A stretch of DNA of 64,000 nucleotides from Prochlorococcus sp. AG-409-J19. GTDB taxonomy: Bacteria; Cyanobacteriota; Cyanobacteriia; PCC-6307; Cyanobiaceae. Under the pieces are notes generated by a model, which saw only the letters and a program-made list of their open reading frames with translations, was not told where the DNA came from and ran no database searches. The stretch is from positions 1 through 64,000 of the forward strand of contig QCKC01000004.1 of the NCBI GenBank assembly GCA_003215635.1. The letters run 5' to 3'. How positions within the stretch are numbered: the first letter of the stretch is position 1; each line of letters opens with the position of its first letter. Made by a program: the position numbers and the translations under genes. Positions 27,523 to 36,288 of the stretch are shown piece by piece.

Positions 27523-28455
27523 TTGAGAAAAAACTTAGTCCTTCGCTGGAGGCGTCAGTTTCAATGGTTTTTGGGAAGCATATGGCGTGCTTTTGAACAC
27601 TGGACGCGCTGCGATTGCGTAGACCTAAGTGCTGCATTTGCCTATTACACATTGCAATCAATTTTTCCGATTTTATTAATATCACTTTCTGTTGCTTCAT
27701 GGTTTCTGGGCACACAACAAGGACTTAATCAACAAATTATTAATTATGCAGCTCAAATCGTACCTCCCTCCGTTGTAGACCTAATTGACTCAACGCTAAT
27801 AAAATTAGTGAATCAAGGATTTGGAGCAGGATTATTAGGTGCAATTTTCTTAATAGTAACTTCTGGGAATGCCTACCTAACATTACAAAGAGGGGCCGAT
27901 CGTCTTTGGTCAGATATTTTTCCTAGTCCTTTATCACCTGACCCATGGCGGATTCAAGCATTTAGATTTCTGCGTGCACGTCTGGAAGCATTCTTGGTGG
28001 TTTTTTTAATCGGACTATTTTTAGTTGTTGATCAAATAAGTACCAATATGAGAATGATTCCAGGCGCTGTACTAGAAGAAATAACAAATACATCTCCTTG
28101 GATTGGTGATTGGTTGTATAAAATTCCTGTTCTGGAAGTAGGTCAATTTGTTATTCCACTAATGTCCTTGTCTTTAATGGCATTATTACTACAAGCACTG
28201 CTTCCCAGCCGAAGAGTGCCTTTAAGACCTCTCATTCCTGGGGCAATAATGATTGGCATACTGCTAACAGTACTGAATTTTGCTGTAAGCAGAAGTATCT
28301 TATCTTTAGGCGCTAGATTCCAAGCCTACGGCTTCATTGGTGGAGTTCTAGTACTTACTCTTTGGGTTTGGATGGTAGGTGTAATCATTTACTTTGGTCA
28401 ATGCTGGAGCGTTGTTTTTGCGACAAAAAACTTAGCTGGCAGAACAAACAATTGA
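27523..28455 (+). CDS. YihY/BrkB-family inner-membrane protein
   Basis: Around six transmembrane helices carry the BrkB/UPF0761 pattern: CVDLSAAFAYYTLQSIFPILL at the first helix, then ALLPSRRVPLRPLIPGAI, and ARFQAYGFIGGVLVLTLWVW near the end. The name ribonuclease BN for such proteins is a historical error. The function is unproven and transport is suggested. Start is TTG. Confidence 0.82.
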   Translation: MRKNLVLRWRRQFQWFLGSIWRAFEHWTRCDCVDLSAAFAYYTLQSIFPILLISLSVASWFLGTQQGLNQQIINYAAQIVPPSVVDLIDSTLIKLVNQGFGAGLLGAIFLIVTSGNAYLTLQRGADRLWSDIFPSPLSPDPWRIQAFRFLRARLEAFLVVFLIGLFLVVDQISTNMRMIPGAVLEEITNTSPWIGDWLYKIPVLEVGQFVIPLMSLSLMALLLQALLPSRRVPLRPLIPGAIMIGILLTVLNFAVSRSILSLGARFQAYGFIGGVLVLTLWVWMVGVIIYFGQCWSVVFATKNLAGRTNN

Positions 28456-28520
28456 TATAAACAGCAAGCTAGAACTGTATTAAATACTTACTAAGGGTCG
28501 CAGAAGAAGAAATATTAGTA

Positions 28521-28682
28521 ATGATTAATTCATCAGTGTCAAAAACAAATAAATTGGTAAGCTATGCAAAGATATTAAATCTTTATACATTAAGAAAATG
28601 GACTCAAAGCTCTTTAAAAAATAATCCCTTATACTCCAAAAGCAAATTCAAATGTCACAAACAATACTCCAAGGTCATCTAA
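28521..28682 (+). CDS. Possible short basic ORF, 53 aa
   Basis: An ATG-initiated frame of 53 codons fills much of the 248-bp gap after the BrkB gene. It is Lys/Ser-rich with no hydrophobic core. A purine-rich stretch (AGAAGAAGAAA) lies upstream. Nothing else supports coding, so it may be chance in AT-rich DNA. Confidence 0.2.
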   Translation: MINSSVSKTNKLVSYAKILNLYTLRKWTQSSLKNNPLYSKSKFKCHKQYSKVI

Positions 28683-28703
28683 AAATCCAACAACATAATT
28701 GAT

Positions 28704-29021
28704 ATGAATCGGAATTCTTCTATAGTCTGGCTAATACTTGCTGGCTTTCTTCTTTTGCCAACAGCCTTTGGAAGAATCATTCTTGATCTCGCTGGTGGAT
28801 TGATATTCATAATTATTGCTATTCCTATTCTATTATCAGGAGCTGGATGGATTGCATGGCGTATTATTCAATCTAGAATGATTAGATGCAAAAATTGTGG
28901 AATCACAATCTTAAATAGCACTCAACAATGTCCTGCATGTGGATCAAAAGTATCCAATAATAACAAATCAAATGATACAGTTCCAGCTAGTTCTGCCACA
29001 ATTGACATAACCCCTAAATAA
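28704..29021 (+). CDS. Two-helix membrane protein with C-terminal zinc ribbon, 105 aa
   Basis: The N-terminal half has two hydrophobic helices (about residues 7-25 and 30-52). It is followed by a CxxC...CxxC zinc-ribbon motif (CKNCGITIL and CPACGSKV) and a polar tail. The family is not recognised beyond the zinc ribbon. It could bind protein or nucleic acid at the membrane, but no function is assigned. Confidence 0.65.
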   Translation: MNRNSSIVWLILAGFLLLPTAFGRIILDLAGGLIFIIIAIPILLSGAGWIAWRIIQSRMIRCKNCGITILNSTQQCPACGSKVSNNNKSNDTVPASSATIDITPK

Positions 29022-29049
29022 ATTATCCGGAAAAATTTAGCAAGGACTA

Positions 29050-29316
29050 TTATTTTTTATCTGAGACTTTGTTTAGGGCATCTAGATCAATTTGACTCAC
29101 TGATTGCTCTACATCCTCTAACAAACTCTGTGCATGCTCTAAATAAACTTTTGCCTGAACATAATATTCTTGTAATTCCTTCAAAGGTATACTATCATTC
29201 TTAAATTCACTAAGAATCTTATCCAAGGATTCTAAGGTGTCTTCATAACTAAGAGAAATAATTTCTTTTTTAAAACTCAATAATTGATCCTGAAGTGATT
29301 TATCTTGATGTTTCAT
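29050..29316 (-). CDS. xseB: Exodeoxyribonuclease VII small subunit
   Basis: This 88-aa helical protein has the XseB arrangement: SYEDTLESLDKILSEF, then SIPLKELQEYY and YLEHAQSLLEDVEQSV. XseB wraps the XseA filament. Its start overlaps the xseA stop by four bases, the usual coupling for this pair. Confidence 0.88.
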   Translation of the reverse strand: MKHQDKSLQDQLLSFKKEIISLSYEDTLESLDKILSEFKNDSIPLKELQEYYVQAKVYLEHAQSLLEDVEQSVSQIDLDALNKVSDKK

Positions 29317-30470
29317 GATGAAGAGTCATATGGAGAAATCTTTTTGATAGTGACATCAATTTCACCATCACTGATTTGAATGGTCAGGCTATCAGATAAA
29401 TTCAAATCTTTAACTGTATGAACTACTTTGTTAACATCATTTCTAACAATTGCTAATCCCCGGCTTAACCAGCGCTGAGGAGAAAAAGCATTAATCAGTG
29501 CAAACTTCTCATCCAATAAAGATTTTTTATGTTTAATTAATACTTCAGGTGAATATGCAACTAAATTAGATTTTAGATCTCTAAGTCTTTGCTTTTCCTT
29601 GTTCACTGACCACATTATACGTTCTTCTATTCTTTCAGCAGTTTGCAAAAGCTGAGAGAATACAATTTCTTTACTAGGCAAAAGTGCAACCAATGCAGCT
29701 GTAGGAGTTGCAGCTCTATGGTCTGCAACTAAATCAGCAATAGTCAAATCATCTTCATGTCCTATTCCAGTGACAACAGGAACAGGAAAATTAGCTAATT
29801 TCCTGCACAAGTTTTCATTATCAAATAACATTAAATCTTCTCGGTTCCCACCTCCTCTTGCTAAGACAATGGCATCAAATTTTAAGGTAGCAAGATTCAT
29901 TGCCAATAAACTTAACACCTTCATAATTTCTGCTGATGCATCTCCTTGAACAGATATAGGAATAATAAACAATTTAGTAAATGGCCATCTTTCTTTTGAT
30001 GTCCGCAACATATCCGCAAGAGCAGAACTCGGCACACTTGTCAAAATTGCAATTGCTCTTGGATATTTTGGTAAAGTCCTTCGTCTATCTTCATTAATTA
30101 AATTATCTGCAATTAACAACTCCCTAACAATCTCAAACTGACGTAATACTGTTGATCGACTTGGACGAATATCTAAAACTTGTACAGAAAGAGTTGCACG
30201 GGCCTCCCAAAAATTTACTTTTCCAACAACAATCACTCCATCATCTGTGGAGGGAATGTAATCCAATTTTTTAAGAATAGAAGACCAAACAACTCCAGTA
30301 ATGCATGATTTGCCATCAGAAAAAGTGAGCCATAGATGACCTTTCTTCTTTTGAACTTGTGCAATATGTGCTTGCAATAGAAATCTCGGCGCAAAACCTC
30401 TTTGCAGTAGCTCTCCTATCGCTAAATTAAGCTCACTAACCGAATAAGTTTGCAGCGAATTATTAATCAA
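29313..30470 (-). CDS. xseA: Exodeoxyribonuclease VII large subunit
   Basis: The N-terminal OB-fold (SELNLAIGELLQRGFAP, GHLWLTFSDGKSCITGVVW) precedes the catalytic region with IAILTSVPSSALADML, VLARGGGNREDL and GIGHEDDLTIADLVADHRAATPT-like residues. The enzyme degrades single-stranded DNA. At 385 aa it is shorter than the ~450-aa E. coli protein, with the loss mainly in the helical C-terminal part. The catalytic motifs are intact, so it is probably functional. Confidence 0.9.
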   Translation of the reverse strand: MINNSLQTYSVSELNLAIGELLQRGFAPRFLLQAHIAQVQKKKGHLWLTFSDGKSCITGVVWSSILKKLDYIPSTDDGVIVVGKVNFWEARATLSVQVLDIRPSRSTVLRQFEIVRELLIADNLINEDRRRTLPKYPRAIAILTSVPSSALADMLRTSKERWPFTKLFIIPISVQGDASAEIMKVLSLLAMNLATLKFDAIVLARGGGNREDLMLFDNENLCRKLANFPVPVVTGIGHEDDLTIADLVADHRAATPTAALVALLPSKEIVFSQLLQTAERIEERIMWSVNKEKQRLRDLKSNLVAYSPEVLIKHKKSLLDEKFALINAFSPQRWLSRGLAIVRNDVNKVVHTVKDLNLSDSLTIQISDGEIDVTIKKISPYDSSS

Positions 30471-30585
30471 AGAAAAAAAGACTTATTTTACATAGAATTA
30501 ATCTGTGACTATTATAAACAAAATAAGAGTAATAAGGGATTAATCTTCTATTAATTTTGAAATCAGATGCCACGTAGAAGAGATT

Positions 30586-30729
30586 TTAGCCAAGTCCCAT
30601 CTGTCCGAGAATACCCTGACCAGTTAATAATTCTGTACTTAACCCAATTAAAATCCCCAACATTGCCAAACGACCATTCCATGTTTCAGCAAAATTGACG
30701 AATCCAAAGCGTGGCTGAGGGTTTTCCAA
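30586..30729 (-). CDS. hli: High-light-inducible protein (Hlip), 47 aa
   Basis: This short ORF encodes one membrane helix with the chlorophyll-binding signature of Hlip/Scp proteins: RFGFVNFAETWNGRLAMLG, followed by IGLSTELLTGQGILGQ. The Glu and Asn/Arg of the ExxNxR motif are present (E15, N18, R20). Hlips dimerise, bind chlorophyll and carotenoid, and protect photosystem assembly. The start is TTG with AAAGGA eight bases upstream. It was not found among longer ORFs because of its size. Confidence 0.88.
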   Translation of the reverse strand: MENPQPRFGFVNFAETWNGRLAMLGILIGLSTELLTGQGILGQMGLG

Positions 30730-31004
30730 AATAAAAATCCTTTTGACAAATTTTAACGGGAAAAGGTAGCTACGTATATGAATTTTACCTCTCTCAACAC
30801 ATTATTATCGATCTAATACCTTATTTGTTGAATGGAATACTAGTGAGCATGAATTCTATTAATGGTTTAGGGCCTTAACAATAAAGCGAGTTGATTGATT
30901 GTCTGAAAAGACTCTAAATGATCTGAAGAAACTCAGATGGTCACAGAAAACCCTACGTTCAATGATTTCAAAATAGGTTTTCCAATCATATACACATCAA
31001 AGTC

Positions 31005-31388
31005 TTACCTAACATGTCTAACTCCATCCACCGGGCGATAGTCCTCTCCTGTTAACTCCTCATAGATTATTGCTGGCAAACCCGTTTCAAACATTGTCTG
31101 AAGAGCTTCCTTCAAATATGGGTTCCATCCACCAGTACTGACATCACCATGTCTAACGGTCCAATCCCAAGTTCCTTGAAGGTCCCTAGGGATACGTCCC
31201 TCCCTGTCACGCCTTGCCACAAGGTCAAGGGACTCCACCAAGCCTACTTGTATTGGCTGTTTCCCATAGGAAGGTGTAAGACTTAACTCAAGCCTTACAG
31301 GGTCTTCTTTCAAGATTCTCAAACGAAATCTTGGTGGTAACTTCAAAGCCTTAATGACAGCTACCACGATTCGAGTTCTTTGATCCAC
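31005..31388 (-). CDS. Conserved-looking hypothetical protein, 127 aa
   Basis: I do not recognise the family. The protein is soluble and rich in Arg and Pro with a proline-led motif LKLPPRFRLRILKEDPVRLEL and a GTWDWTVRHGDVSTGGW core. Strong codon bias toward real coding, GTG start, and the neighbour DUF2973-like gene in the same direction 63 bp upstream support a genuine gene. No catalytic residues can be inferred. Confidence 0.6.
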   Translation of the reverse strand: MDQRTRIVVAVIKALKLPPRFRLRILKEDPVRLELSLTPSYGKQPIQVGLVESLDLVARRDREGRIPRDLQGTWDWTVRHGDVSTGGWNPYLKEALQTMFETGLPAIIYEELTGEDYRPVDGVRHVR

Positions 31389-31451
31389 CGGGCCTCCCCT
31401 GCGATTCCATATTGGGTACTTACTTGAGGTAAGTGCCTTATTCCTCCTAAC

Positions 31452-31727
31452 TCATTCAGAAGAGCTTTCAGATGTAGGAGGAGACTCATTATCTCCAGAA
31501 AAACGGACAGTTAGCAACTCTTCGTCAGTGATCCGTCCTTCTTGGTCAAGTAATTCTGGATGAATGGTCAGTCTTCCCGTCCTATCTCCTTTAAGTTTTT
31601 GGGATTTAAGCTTGTCTTGGTTTGAAAATTCAGACAGTTTGAAGCCTGGCGCCATCAGACGAACAGCTTGCCAAAGCAAGAACAAGACAATTGTCCCGTA
31701 TAGAAGCGGAAAAATTGAGCTCAACAT
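31452..31727 (-). CDS. DUF2973-like single-helix protein, 91 aa
   Basis: A hydrophobic N-terminal helix (MLSSIFPLLYGTIVLFLLW) precedes a cytosolic part with GDRTGRLTIHPELLDQEGRI and TDEELLTVRFS, the recognised pattern of cyanobacterial DUF2973 proteins. It is divergent from the HtrA protease gene. The function is unknown. Confidence 0.6.
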   Translation of the reverse strand: MLSSIFPLLYGTIVLFLLWQAVRLMAPGFKLSEFSNQDKLKSQKLKGDRTGRLTIHPELLDQEGRITDEELLTVRFSGDNESPPTSESSSE

Positions 31728-31960
31728 AGATTCACTATGACGGAAAAAGGCATGATTGGCTGCAAAACATTGATTTCATATGCTTTGTCAACCTCAAAGA
31801 CCCCGTATGCAGACTGTGTCTAAGAAGGCTGCCATTGAAAGAAGACCTGCAAAGGTCCGATTCAACTAATAACATTAGGCCAAACTTGTCGCAAGAATTA
31901 ATCAAGCTGCAATCTTTTATAAGATCCAGCTTAACCAAGCCTCTAATTAAGCATATTTCA

Positions 31961-33169
31961 ATGACTAAACAAAACAATTTTCAATCTTTGAGGCCAAATT
32001 TCATTCAAAGGTTCGACATCAAGAAAAAGAAATTAATGATAGCAATATCTAAAAGTATATTACTCAGCATGGGGATAGTAAACCTCTCAGTAGTTAACGA
32101 TTTGCCTGCCAAATCATTACCTAATTTATTAAATAAAAATAATGAGATAACCAAGGGATCATTTGTAGCTAAAGCAGTTGAAAGAACTGGTCCAGCCGTA
32201 GTGACCATAGACACACAAAGAAAAGTAAGAACTATCTCTAATAATGGCTTGCCTCCAAATCTGCTGATGGATCCTTATTTACAAAGATTTTTTGGAATAG
32301 AAGGTATAGGAGTTCCCAAAACAAGAATTGAGAAAGGGCAAGGTAGTGGTGTAATTTTTCAATCAAACGGCCTAGTACTAACCAATGCTCATGTCATAGA
32401 AAAAACAGATATTCTGATGGTGGAACTTACAGATGGAAGAAGAATTAAAGGAGAAATAGTTGGGAAAGATAGTCTGACTGACCTTGCTGTAATTCGATTA
32501 AATGGTAACGGTCCTTGGCCTGTTGCACCATTAGGCAACTCTGATCAGCTCAAAGTTGGAGAGTGGGCTATTGCAGTAGGTAATCCTTTTGGCCTTGAGA
32601 ATACAGTTACTCTTGGAATTATTAGCAATCTAAATAGAAACGTTGCGCAACTAGGGATATCAGATAAACGTCTCGAATTAATACAAACTGATGCAGCTAT
32701 TAATCCTGGCAACTCTGGCGGTCCATTACTAAATGAAAATGGCGAAGTAGTAGGAATAAATACACTAGTTAGATCTGGTCCAGGCGCTGGACTAGGTTTT
32801 GCAATTCCAATTAACCGTGCCCTAGAAATAGCGCGGCAACTAATTGAAAAAGGTAATGTAACCCATCCTGTTATAGGAATAAGTCTTGGTCAATTAACTA
32901 GCAACAATATTAATGAAAGCAATCGTAATGGAGCAATAATTAGATATGTCGTTCCGGGAGGTCCGGCATATAAAGGAGGTTTACAAGCAGGTGACATAAT
33001 TCATTCAATTGGAGGCAAAAAAATAAAAAATCCTGCACAAGTTGTAACTGCGATTAGCAGACATGGGATCAACACTAAGTTGGAATTTCAAATAAAAAGG
33101 AAAGAAAAAAAATTTACTATATTGATACAACCTGTTGATTTCAGAGATATTTCTTACGAAAACAAATGA
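31961..33169 (+). CDS. HtrA/Deg-family serine protease with PDZ domain
   Basis: A basic region and hydrophobic segment (MIAISKSILLSMG) act as signal or anchor. The trypsin-like catalytic triad is visible as His in LTNAHVIEK, Asp in SLTDLAVIRL and Ser in INPGNSGGPLL. A C-terminal PDZ domain (GGPAYKGGLQAGDIIHSIGG) completes a DegP/HhoA-like envelope protease. ATG 31961 gives a typical length of 402 aa; an upstream TTG at 31835 is possible. HhoA, HhoB and HtrA types cannot be distinguished. Confidence 0.88.
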   Translation: MTKQNNFQSLRPNFIQRFDIKKKKLMIAISKSILLSMGIVNLSVVNDLPAKSLPNLLNKNNEITKGSFVAKAVERTGPAVVTIDTQRKVRTISNNGLPPNLLMDPYLQRFFGIEGIGVPKTRIEKGQGSGVIFQSNGLVLTNAHVIEKTDILMVELTDGRRIKGEIVGKDSLTDLAVIRLNGNGPWPVAPLGNSDQLKVGEWAIAVGNPFGLENTVTLGIISNLNRNVAQLGISDKRLELIQTDAAINPGNSGGPLLNENGEVVGINTLVRSGPGAGLGFAIPINRALEIARQLIEKGNVTHPVIGISLGQLTSNNINESNRNGAIIRYVVPGGPAYKGGLQAGDIIHSIGGKKIKNPAQVVTAISRHGINTKLEFQIKRKEKKFTILIQPVDFRDISYENK

Positions 33170-33178
33170 TTTTAAATT

Positions 33179-34897
33179 TCATAGGGATTTACGACTCTTG
33201 CGCTTCCTATCTCTTGCTCTTTTCTCTCGACGTTTTGCTTCTCTTTTAGCTAAAGCCAATGCCTCCTCTTTAGCTCTTTTTTCTTCAATCTTTTTCTGCA
33301 AGTAATAATCATAATTACCGCGATAGGAAATTAATTCTCCATCTCTCAATTCAACAATATGATTAGCAACTCGAGAAATAAAATATCTATCATGAGAAAC
33401 CAATAAAGCAGATCCTTCATATTCTTGCAAAGCATCTTCTAACATTTGTTTAGCTGGAATATCCAAATGATTCGTAGGCTCATCAAGCAAAAGCAAATTA
33501 CAAGGCTTAACAAGAAGCAATGCCAATGCTAATCGCGCTTTTTCTCCCCCACTTAATGCCCCAACATTCTTAAAAACTGAATCTCCAGCCAGGCAAAAAC
33601 TACCTAACAAAGAACGAACCTCTGTTTGCGTCCAAGTTGGAACTTCTTGGAACATTGTTTCAATAACTGTTTTATTAAGATCTAAAGCTTCGGCTTGATT
33701 TTGTTCAAAATATCCAGGAATAACATTATGAAGGCCTAATCCAGCCTGGCCATCTTGAGGTATTTCTAATCCCATAATTAATCGCAAAAGGGTTGATTTA
33801 CCTGATCCATTTGGCCCTATAAAAGCTATTCTATCCCCTGATTCTACTTCTAGATTTGCCCCCAAAAATAAAATATTATCATCATAACTATGTGAAAGCT
33901 CTTCAATTATTGCAACCTGTCGTCCAGCTCTAGGAGGTATAGGAAAAGTAAACTTTGGAGATTTGACACTCTCCACTGGTGCTTCAATTAGATCTCTCTT
34001 CTCAAGTAACTTTTCTCTGCTTTTTGCTTGGGTACTTCTAGTAGCACTTGCTCTAAATCTTTCAATATAGGCCTTCTGAATATTTAAATCCTTTTGTTGT
34101 CTTTGAAAAGCAGCTTTTTTACTCTCATCTTCCAAGTTTTTTTGTTCTAAATATTGAGTATAATTGCCAATATATGTTCTAGATAAACCCCTGTCTGTAG
34201 AGACTATTTGATTACATACTCGATCGAGGAAAGTACGGTCATGACTGATTATAACCATTGCAGCTGTCTGATTTAAAAGATAATCTTCTAACCATTTTAT
34301 TGCCTCAAGGTCAAGATGATTTGTAGGCTCATCTAACAAAATAATATCTGGATCTTGAAGCAAAATCTTACCTAGAGCAATTCTCATCTGCCAACCACCA
34401 GAATAACTTCCAACTAATTGATCAGCTTGATCAGATGAGAATCCTATATCCGGCAATAATTTCTCTACTTGGGCCTCAAGTTGATATCCGTTCAATGCTT
34501 CAAAACTTGACTGTAGTGTTCCTAATTCTTTAATTAACTGATTCAAATAATCTAGATCTTCTTGTGCCCTTTTGGACTCCATAGAAATCTCTACTAATCG
34601 TTGCTTGTTCAGCAAATCGGCCGCACCTTCAAAAGCTCTAAAAAGCTCTTCTCGAACACTCCTCTTGATATCAACGTCAAACTCTTGCTTTAAATATGCA
34701 ATTTTGGGATCTCCCTGACGCAAAATCTTTCCACTAGTAGCTTCTTCCAATCCCGCGATAATCCTAAGTTGCGTGGATTTACCTGCACCATTAACGCCAA
34801 TTAGACCAATACGATCACCAGCTTTAATTTCCCAAGTGATGTCTCTGAGAACCTCACTGGTTGGATAAATTTTGCTTACGCTCTCAAGTCGCAGCAC
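33179..34897 (-). CDS. ABC-F family ATPase (ribosome-associated)
   Basis: Two ABC ATPase cassettes lie in one chain without membrane segments. Walker A motifs are GVNGAGKST and GPNGSGKST, signatures SYSGGWQMR and ALSGGEKARL, and Walker B plus LLDEPTNHLD occur twice. A linker rich in basic residues follows the first cassette, and the C-terminus ends in a Lys/Arg tail (KREAKRREKRARDRKRK). ABC-F proteins act on translating ribosomes. GTG at 34897 is preferred because upstream residues are unrelated to the family. The preceding frame overlaps the start of the divergent small gene. Confidence 0.85.
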   Translation of the reverse strand: MLRLESVSKIYPTSEVLRDITWEIKAGDRIGLIGVNGAGKSTQLRIIAGLEEATSGKILRQGDPKIAYLKQEFDVDIKRSVREELFRAFEGAADLLNKQRLVEISMESKRAQEDLDYLNQLIKELGTLQSSFEALNGYQLEAQVEKLLPDIGFSSDQADQLVGSYSGGWQMRIALGKILLQDPDIILLDEPTNHLDLEAIKWLEDYLLNQTAAMVIISHDRTFLDRVCNQIVSTDRGLSRTYIGNYTQYLEQKNLEDESKKAAFQRQQKDLNIQKAYIERFRASATRSTQAKSREKLLEKRDLIEAPVESVKSPKFTFPIPPRAGRQVAIIEELSHSYDDNILFLGANLEVESGDRIAFIGPNGSGKSTLLRLIMGLEIPQDGQAGLGLHNVIPGYFEQNQAEALDLNKTVIETMFQEVPTWTQTEVRSLLGSFCLAGDSVFKNVGALSGGEKARLALALLLVKPCNLLLLDEPTNHLDIPAKQMLEDALQEYEGSALLVSHDRYFISRVANHIVELRDGELISYRGNYDYYLQKKIEEKRAKEEALALAKREAKRREKRARDRKRKSRKSL

Positions 34898-34977
34898 TAT
34901 TAGAAAATTACGAATGAGTACATCATCCTGCTTTGAAGACAGGCCAAGTAAGGTTTGCCAATACCAAAACAAAGTTG

Positions 34978-35169
34978 ATGGTAAGACTGGAACAAATTAC
35001 TGCCATAGTCCTTGCTGCAGCATTGGCAATTCCTAGTTACTGGTTTTTTTGGAGCCTGGCAGGAGGAGGAGGATATGACAGGAGAAACACCCCGAAGAAC
35101 CTTCCGTTAGAAAAAAAAGTCCCCAACAATACAAAACCTCAATCTCTTAGAGACCCCCTCGAGCTTTAA
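34978..35169 (+). CDS. Small single-helix membrane protein, 63 aa
   Basis: ATG 34978 begins MVRLEQITAIVLAAALAIPSYW, a membrane helix, followed by a glycine patch (GGGGYDRRN) and polar tail. The 3' end overlaps the convergent Nif11-like gene by 23 bp. I do not recognise the family. The helix plus conserved-looking Gly/Asp-Arg motif support a real gene. Confidence 0.55.
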   Translation: MVRLEQITAIVLAAALAIPSYWFFWSLAGGGGYDRRNTPKNLPLEKKVPNNTKPQSLRDPLEL

Positions 35170-35377
35170 CAACCCATTGCTTAGTCTGATTATCATCAAG
35201 TGTTTCCAAAAACTCTTTCACTTCCGAAGGCTGCACTGGCAAGCCAATCGCCTCCCCATAGTCTGAAATGGATTTCAAAGCACCCTGAGGATCTTGCAAG
35301 GCTTGCCTAAAGAGTTTTTGAGATAACGCTTTATCATCCTGAATGCGTTGATAAAGCTCTGCAGCGTTGCTCTTCAT
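35147..35377 (-). CDS. Nif11-like leader-domain protein, 76 aa
   Basis: The sequence NAAELYQRIQDDKALSQKL and ALQDPQGALKSISDYGEAIG matches the Nif11-type leader helix found in lanthipeptide/NHLP precursors of picocyanobacteria. It ends in ARGGL, a GG-type processing motif with only one residue after it, so there is no core peptide. Nif11 domains also occur as stand-alone proteins of unknown role. No LanM, cyclase or peptidase-transporter is in the window. Confidence 0.65.
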   Translation of the reverse strand: MKSNAAELYQRIQDDKALSQKLFRQALQDPQGALKSISDYGEAIGLPVQPSEVKEFLETLDDNQTKQWVVKARGGL

Positions 35378-35412
35378 TCGATGGCTTAACTCTCTGGTGA
35401 AACTTTATTCAC

Positions 35413-35766
35413 CTAAGCAGCATTTGACTTGAATTGATTCTCAAAAGAATTACCTAGATCTGCATCAGGGATTCCAGCTGCTAAAGCATCTTCCATGCTT
35501 CGTGCATCCATGCAAAGAACCTTTCGCAATTGTGCAAAATTTGCAGCTGTTGACTGATGGCCTGCTTTCAAAGCACCATTTTCAGCACTTTGCAAAAGAT
35601 GATGTAAATGCGTCAGCAAACAGGGACTAATTACTGCCGAAATCAATACATCACTATTTTCTGGCTTTCGTGCAGAGTTCTGTCTGCGTTTTGATGAATT
35701 AGACCGTCTGTAATTAGACGGAGAAGATTTTTGAACAGTTGTTCTAGAAAAAGTGGATGCTTTCAT
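35413..35766 (-). CDS. Hypothetical protein, 117 aa, basic N-terminus
   Basis: A Ser/Arg/Lys-rich first 40 residues precede a helical region (SAVISPCLLTHLHHLLQSAE, QLRKVLCMDARSMEDAL). No known domain is recognised. It is immediately upstream (36 bp) of the Nif11-like gene in the same direction and divergent from the ribbon-helix-helix gene, so the three may be functionally linked. Its coding nature is supported by length and context. Confidence 0.55.
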   Translation of the reverse strand: MKASTFSRTTVQKSSPSNYRRSNSSKRRQNSARKPENSDVLISAVISPCLLTHLHHLLQSAENGALKAGHQSTAANFAQLRKVLCMDARSMEDALAAGIPDADLGNSFENQFKSNAA

Positions 35767-35903
35767 TAAAAACTCCTTTATTGATGTGCTCTATACGAAT
35801 CGGTACAGCGGAATCTTTTCGAAAACAATTGAAGTCATTCCAAAAAGTTCTCAACGCCTAACTCACTTCGCAAAAGCAATTCAGTACCACTGATGAAATC
35901 ATA

Positions 35904-35925
35904 GTGCAGGTTACTATCCTTGCAC
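35904..35925. promoter_or_regulatory. Interrupted inverted repeat upstream of the RHH gene
   Basis: GTGCAGG at 35904-35910 pairs with CC(T)TGCAC at 35918-35925 through seven bases with a one-base bulge and a 7-bp spacer. It lies 41 bp upstream of the ribbon-helix-helix start and within the 199-bp divergent gap. A self-binding operator is plausible, but an accidental match is not excluded. Confidence 0.25.
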
Positions 35926-35965
35926 ACCTCTGTACACTAAAGGGGAACCGGTACTGATCTTCATA

Positions 35966-36265
35966 GTGGCTACCCGGCAAACATCCTCAAATGGAAAGCC
36001 AAAATCGCCTCGCGTGCAGGTTGTGCTTCCAGAAGAACTCTGCTCAAGACTGGCTTCTTTGGCTGATCGTGAGTCTCGAACCGTAAGCAATATGGCCAAG
36101 GTTCTCATTCAAAAAGGGTTAGACCAATATGAAGAAAATACACATCCTCAAGCTAGAACTGGTTTTTCTTCAACTGAAAAGTTCCGCTCAGCCCTTGAAG
36201 CACAAGGGACGCAACGACTTAAAGGAGCACCTAGAAGATTTCGATTAATTCGACCTTCCAATTAA
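35966..36265 (+). CDS. Ribbon-helix-helix (CopG/Arc-like) DNA-binding protein, 99 aa
   Basis: Residues ~15-55 match the RHH fold: a short strand VQVVLPEELCSRLASLADRE followed by SRTVSNMAKVLIQKGL. Such dimers bind DNA through the strand. The rest is a charged tail. GTG start. No toxin gene is adjacent, which argues against a simple toxin-antitoxin antidote; it may be an autoregulator or regulate the divergent 117-aa and Nif11-like genes. Confidence 0.7.
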   Translation: MATRQTSSNGKPKSPRVQVVLPEELCSRLASLADRESRTVSNMAKVLIQKGLDQYEENTHPQARTGFSSTEKFRSALEAQGTQRLKGAPRRFRLIRPSN

Positions 36266-36288
36266 ACAAACTATTCACTTAGTGCTAA

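Noticed and set aside
30938-31042. 34-codon ORF MVTENPTFNDFKIGFP... in the gap near 31 kb
   Set aside because: It runs antisense into the 127-aa gene and has no supporting signals.
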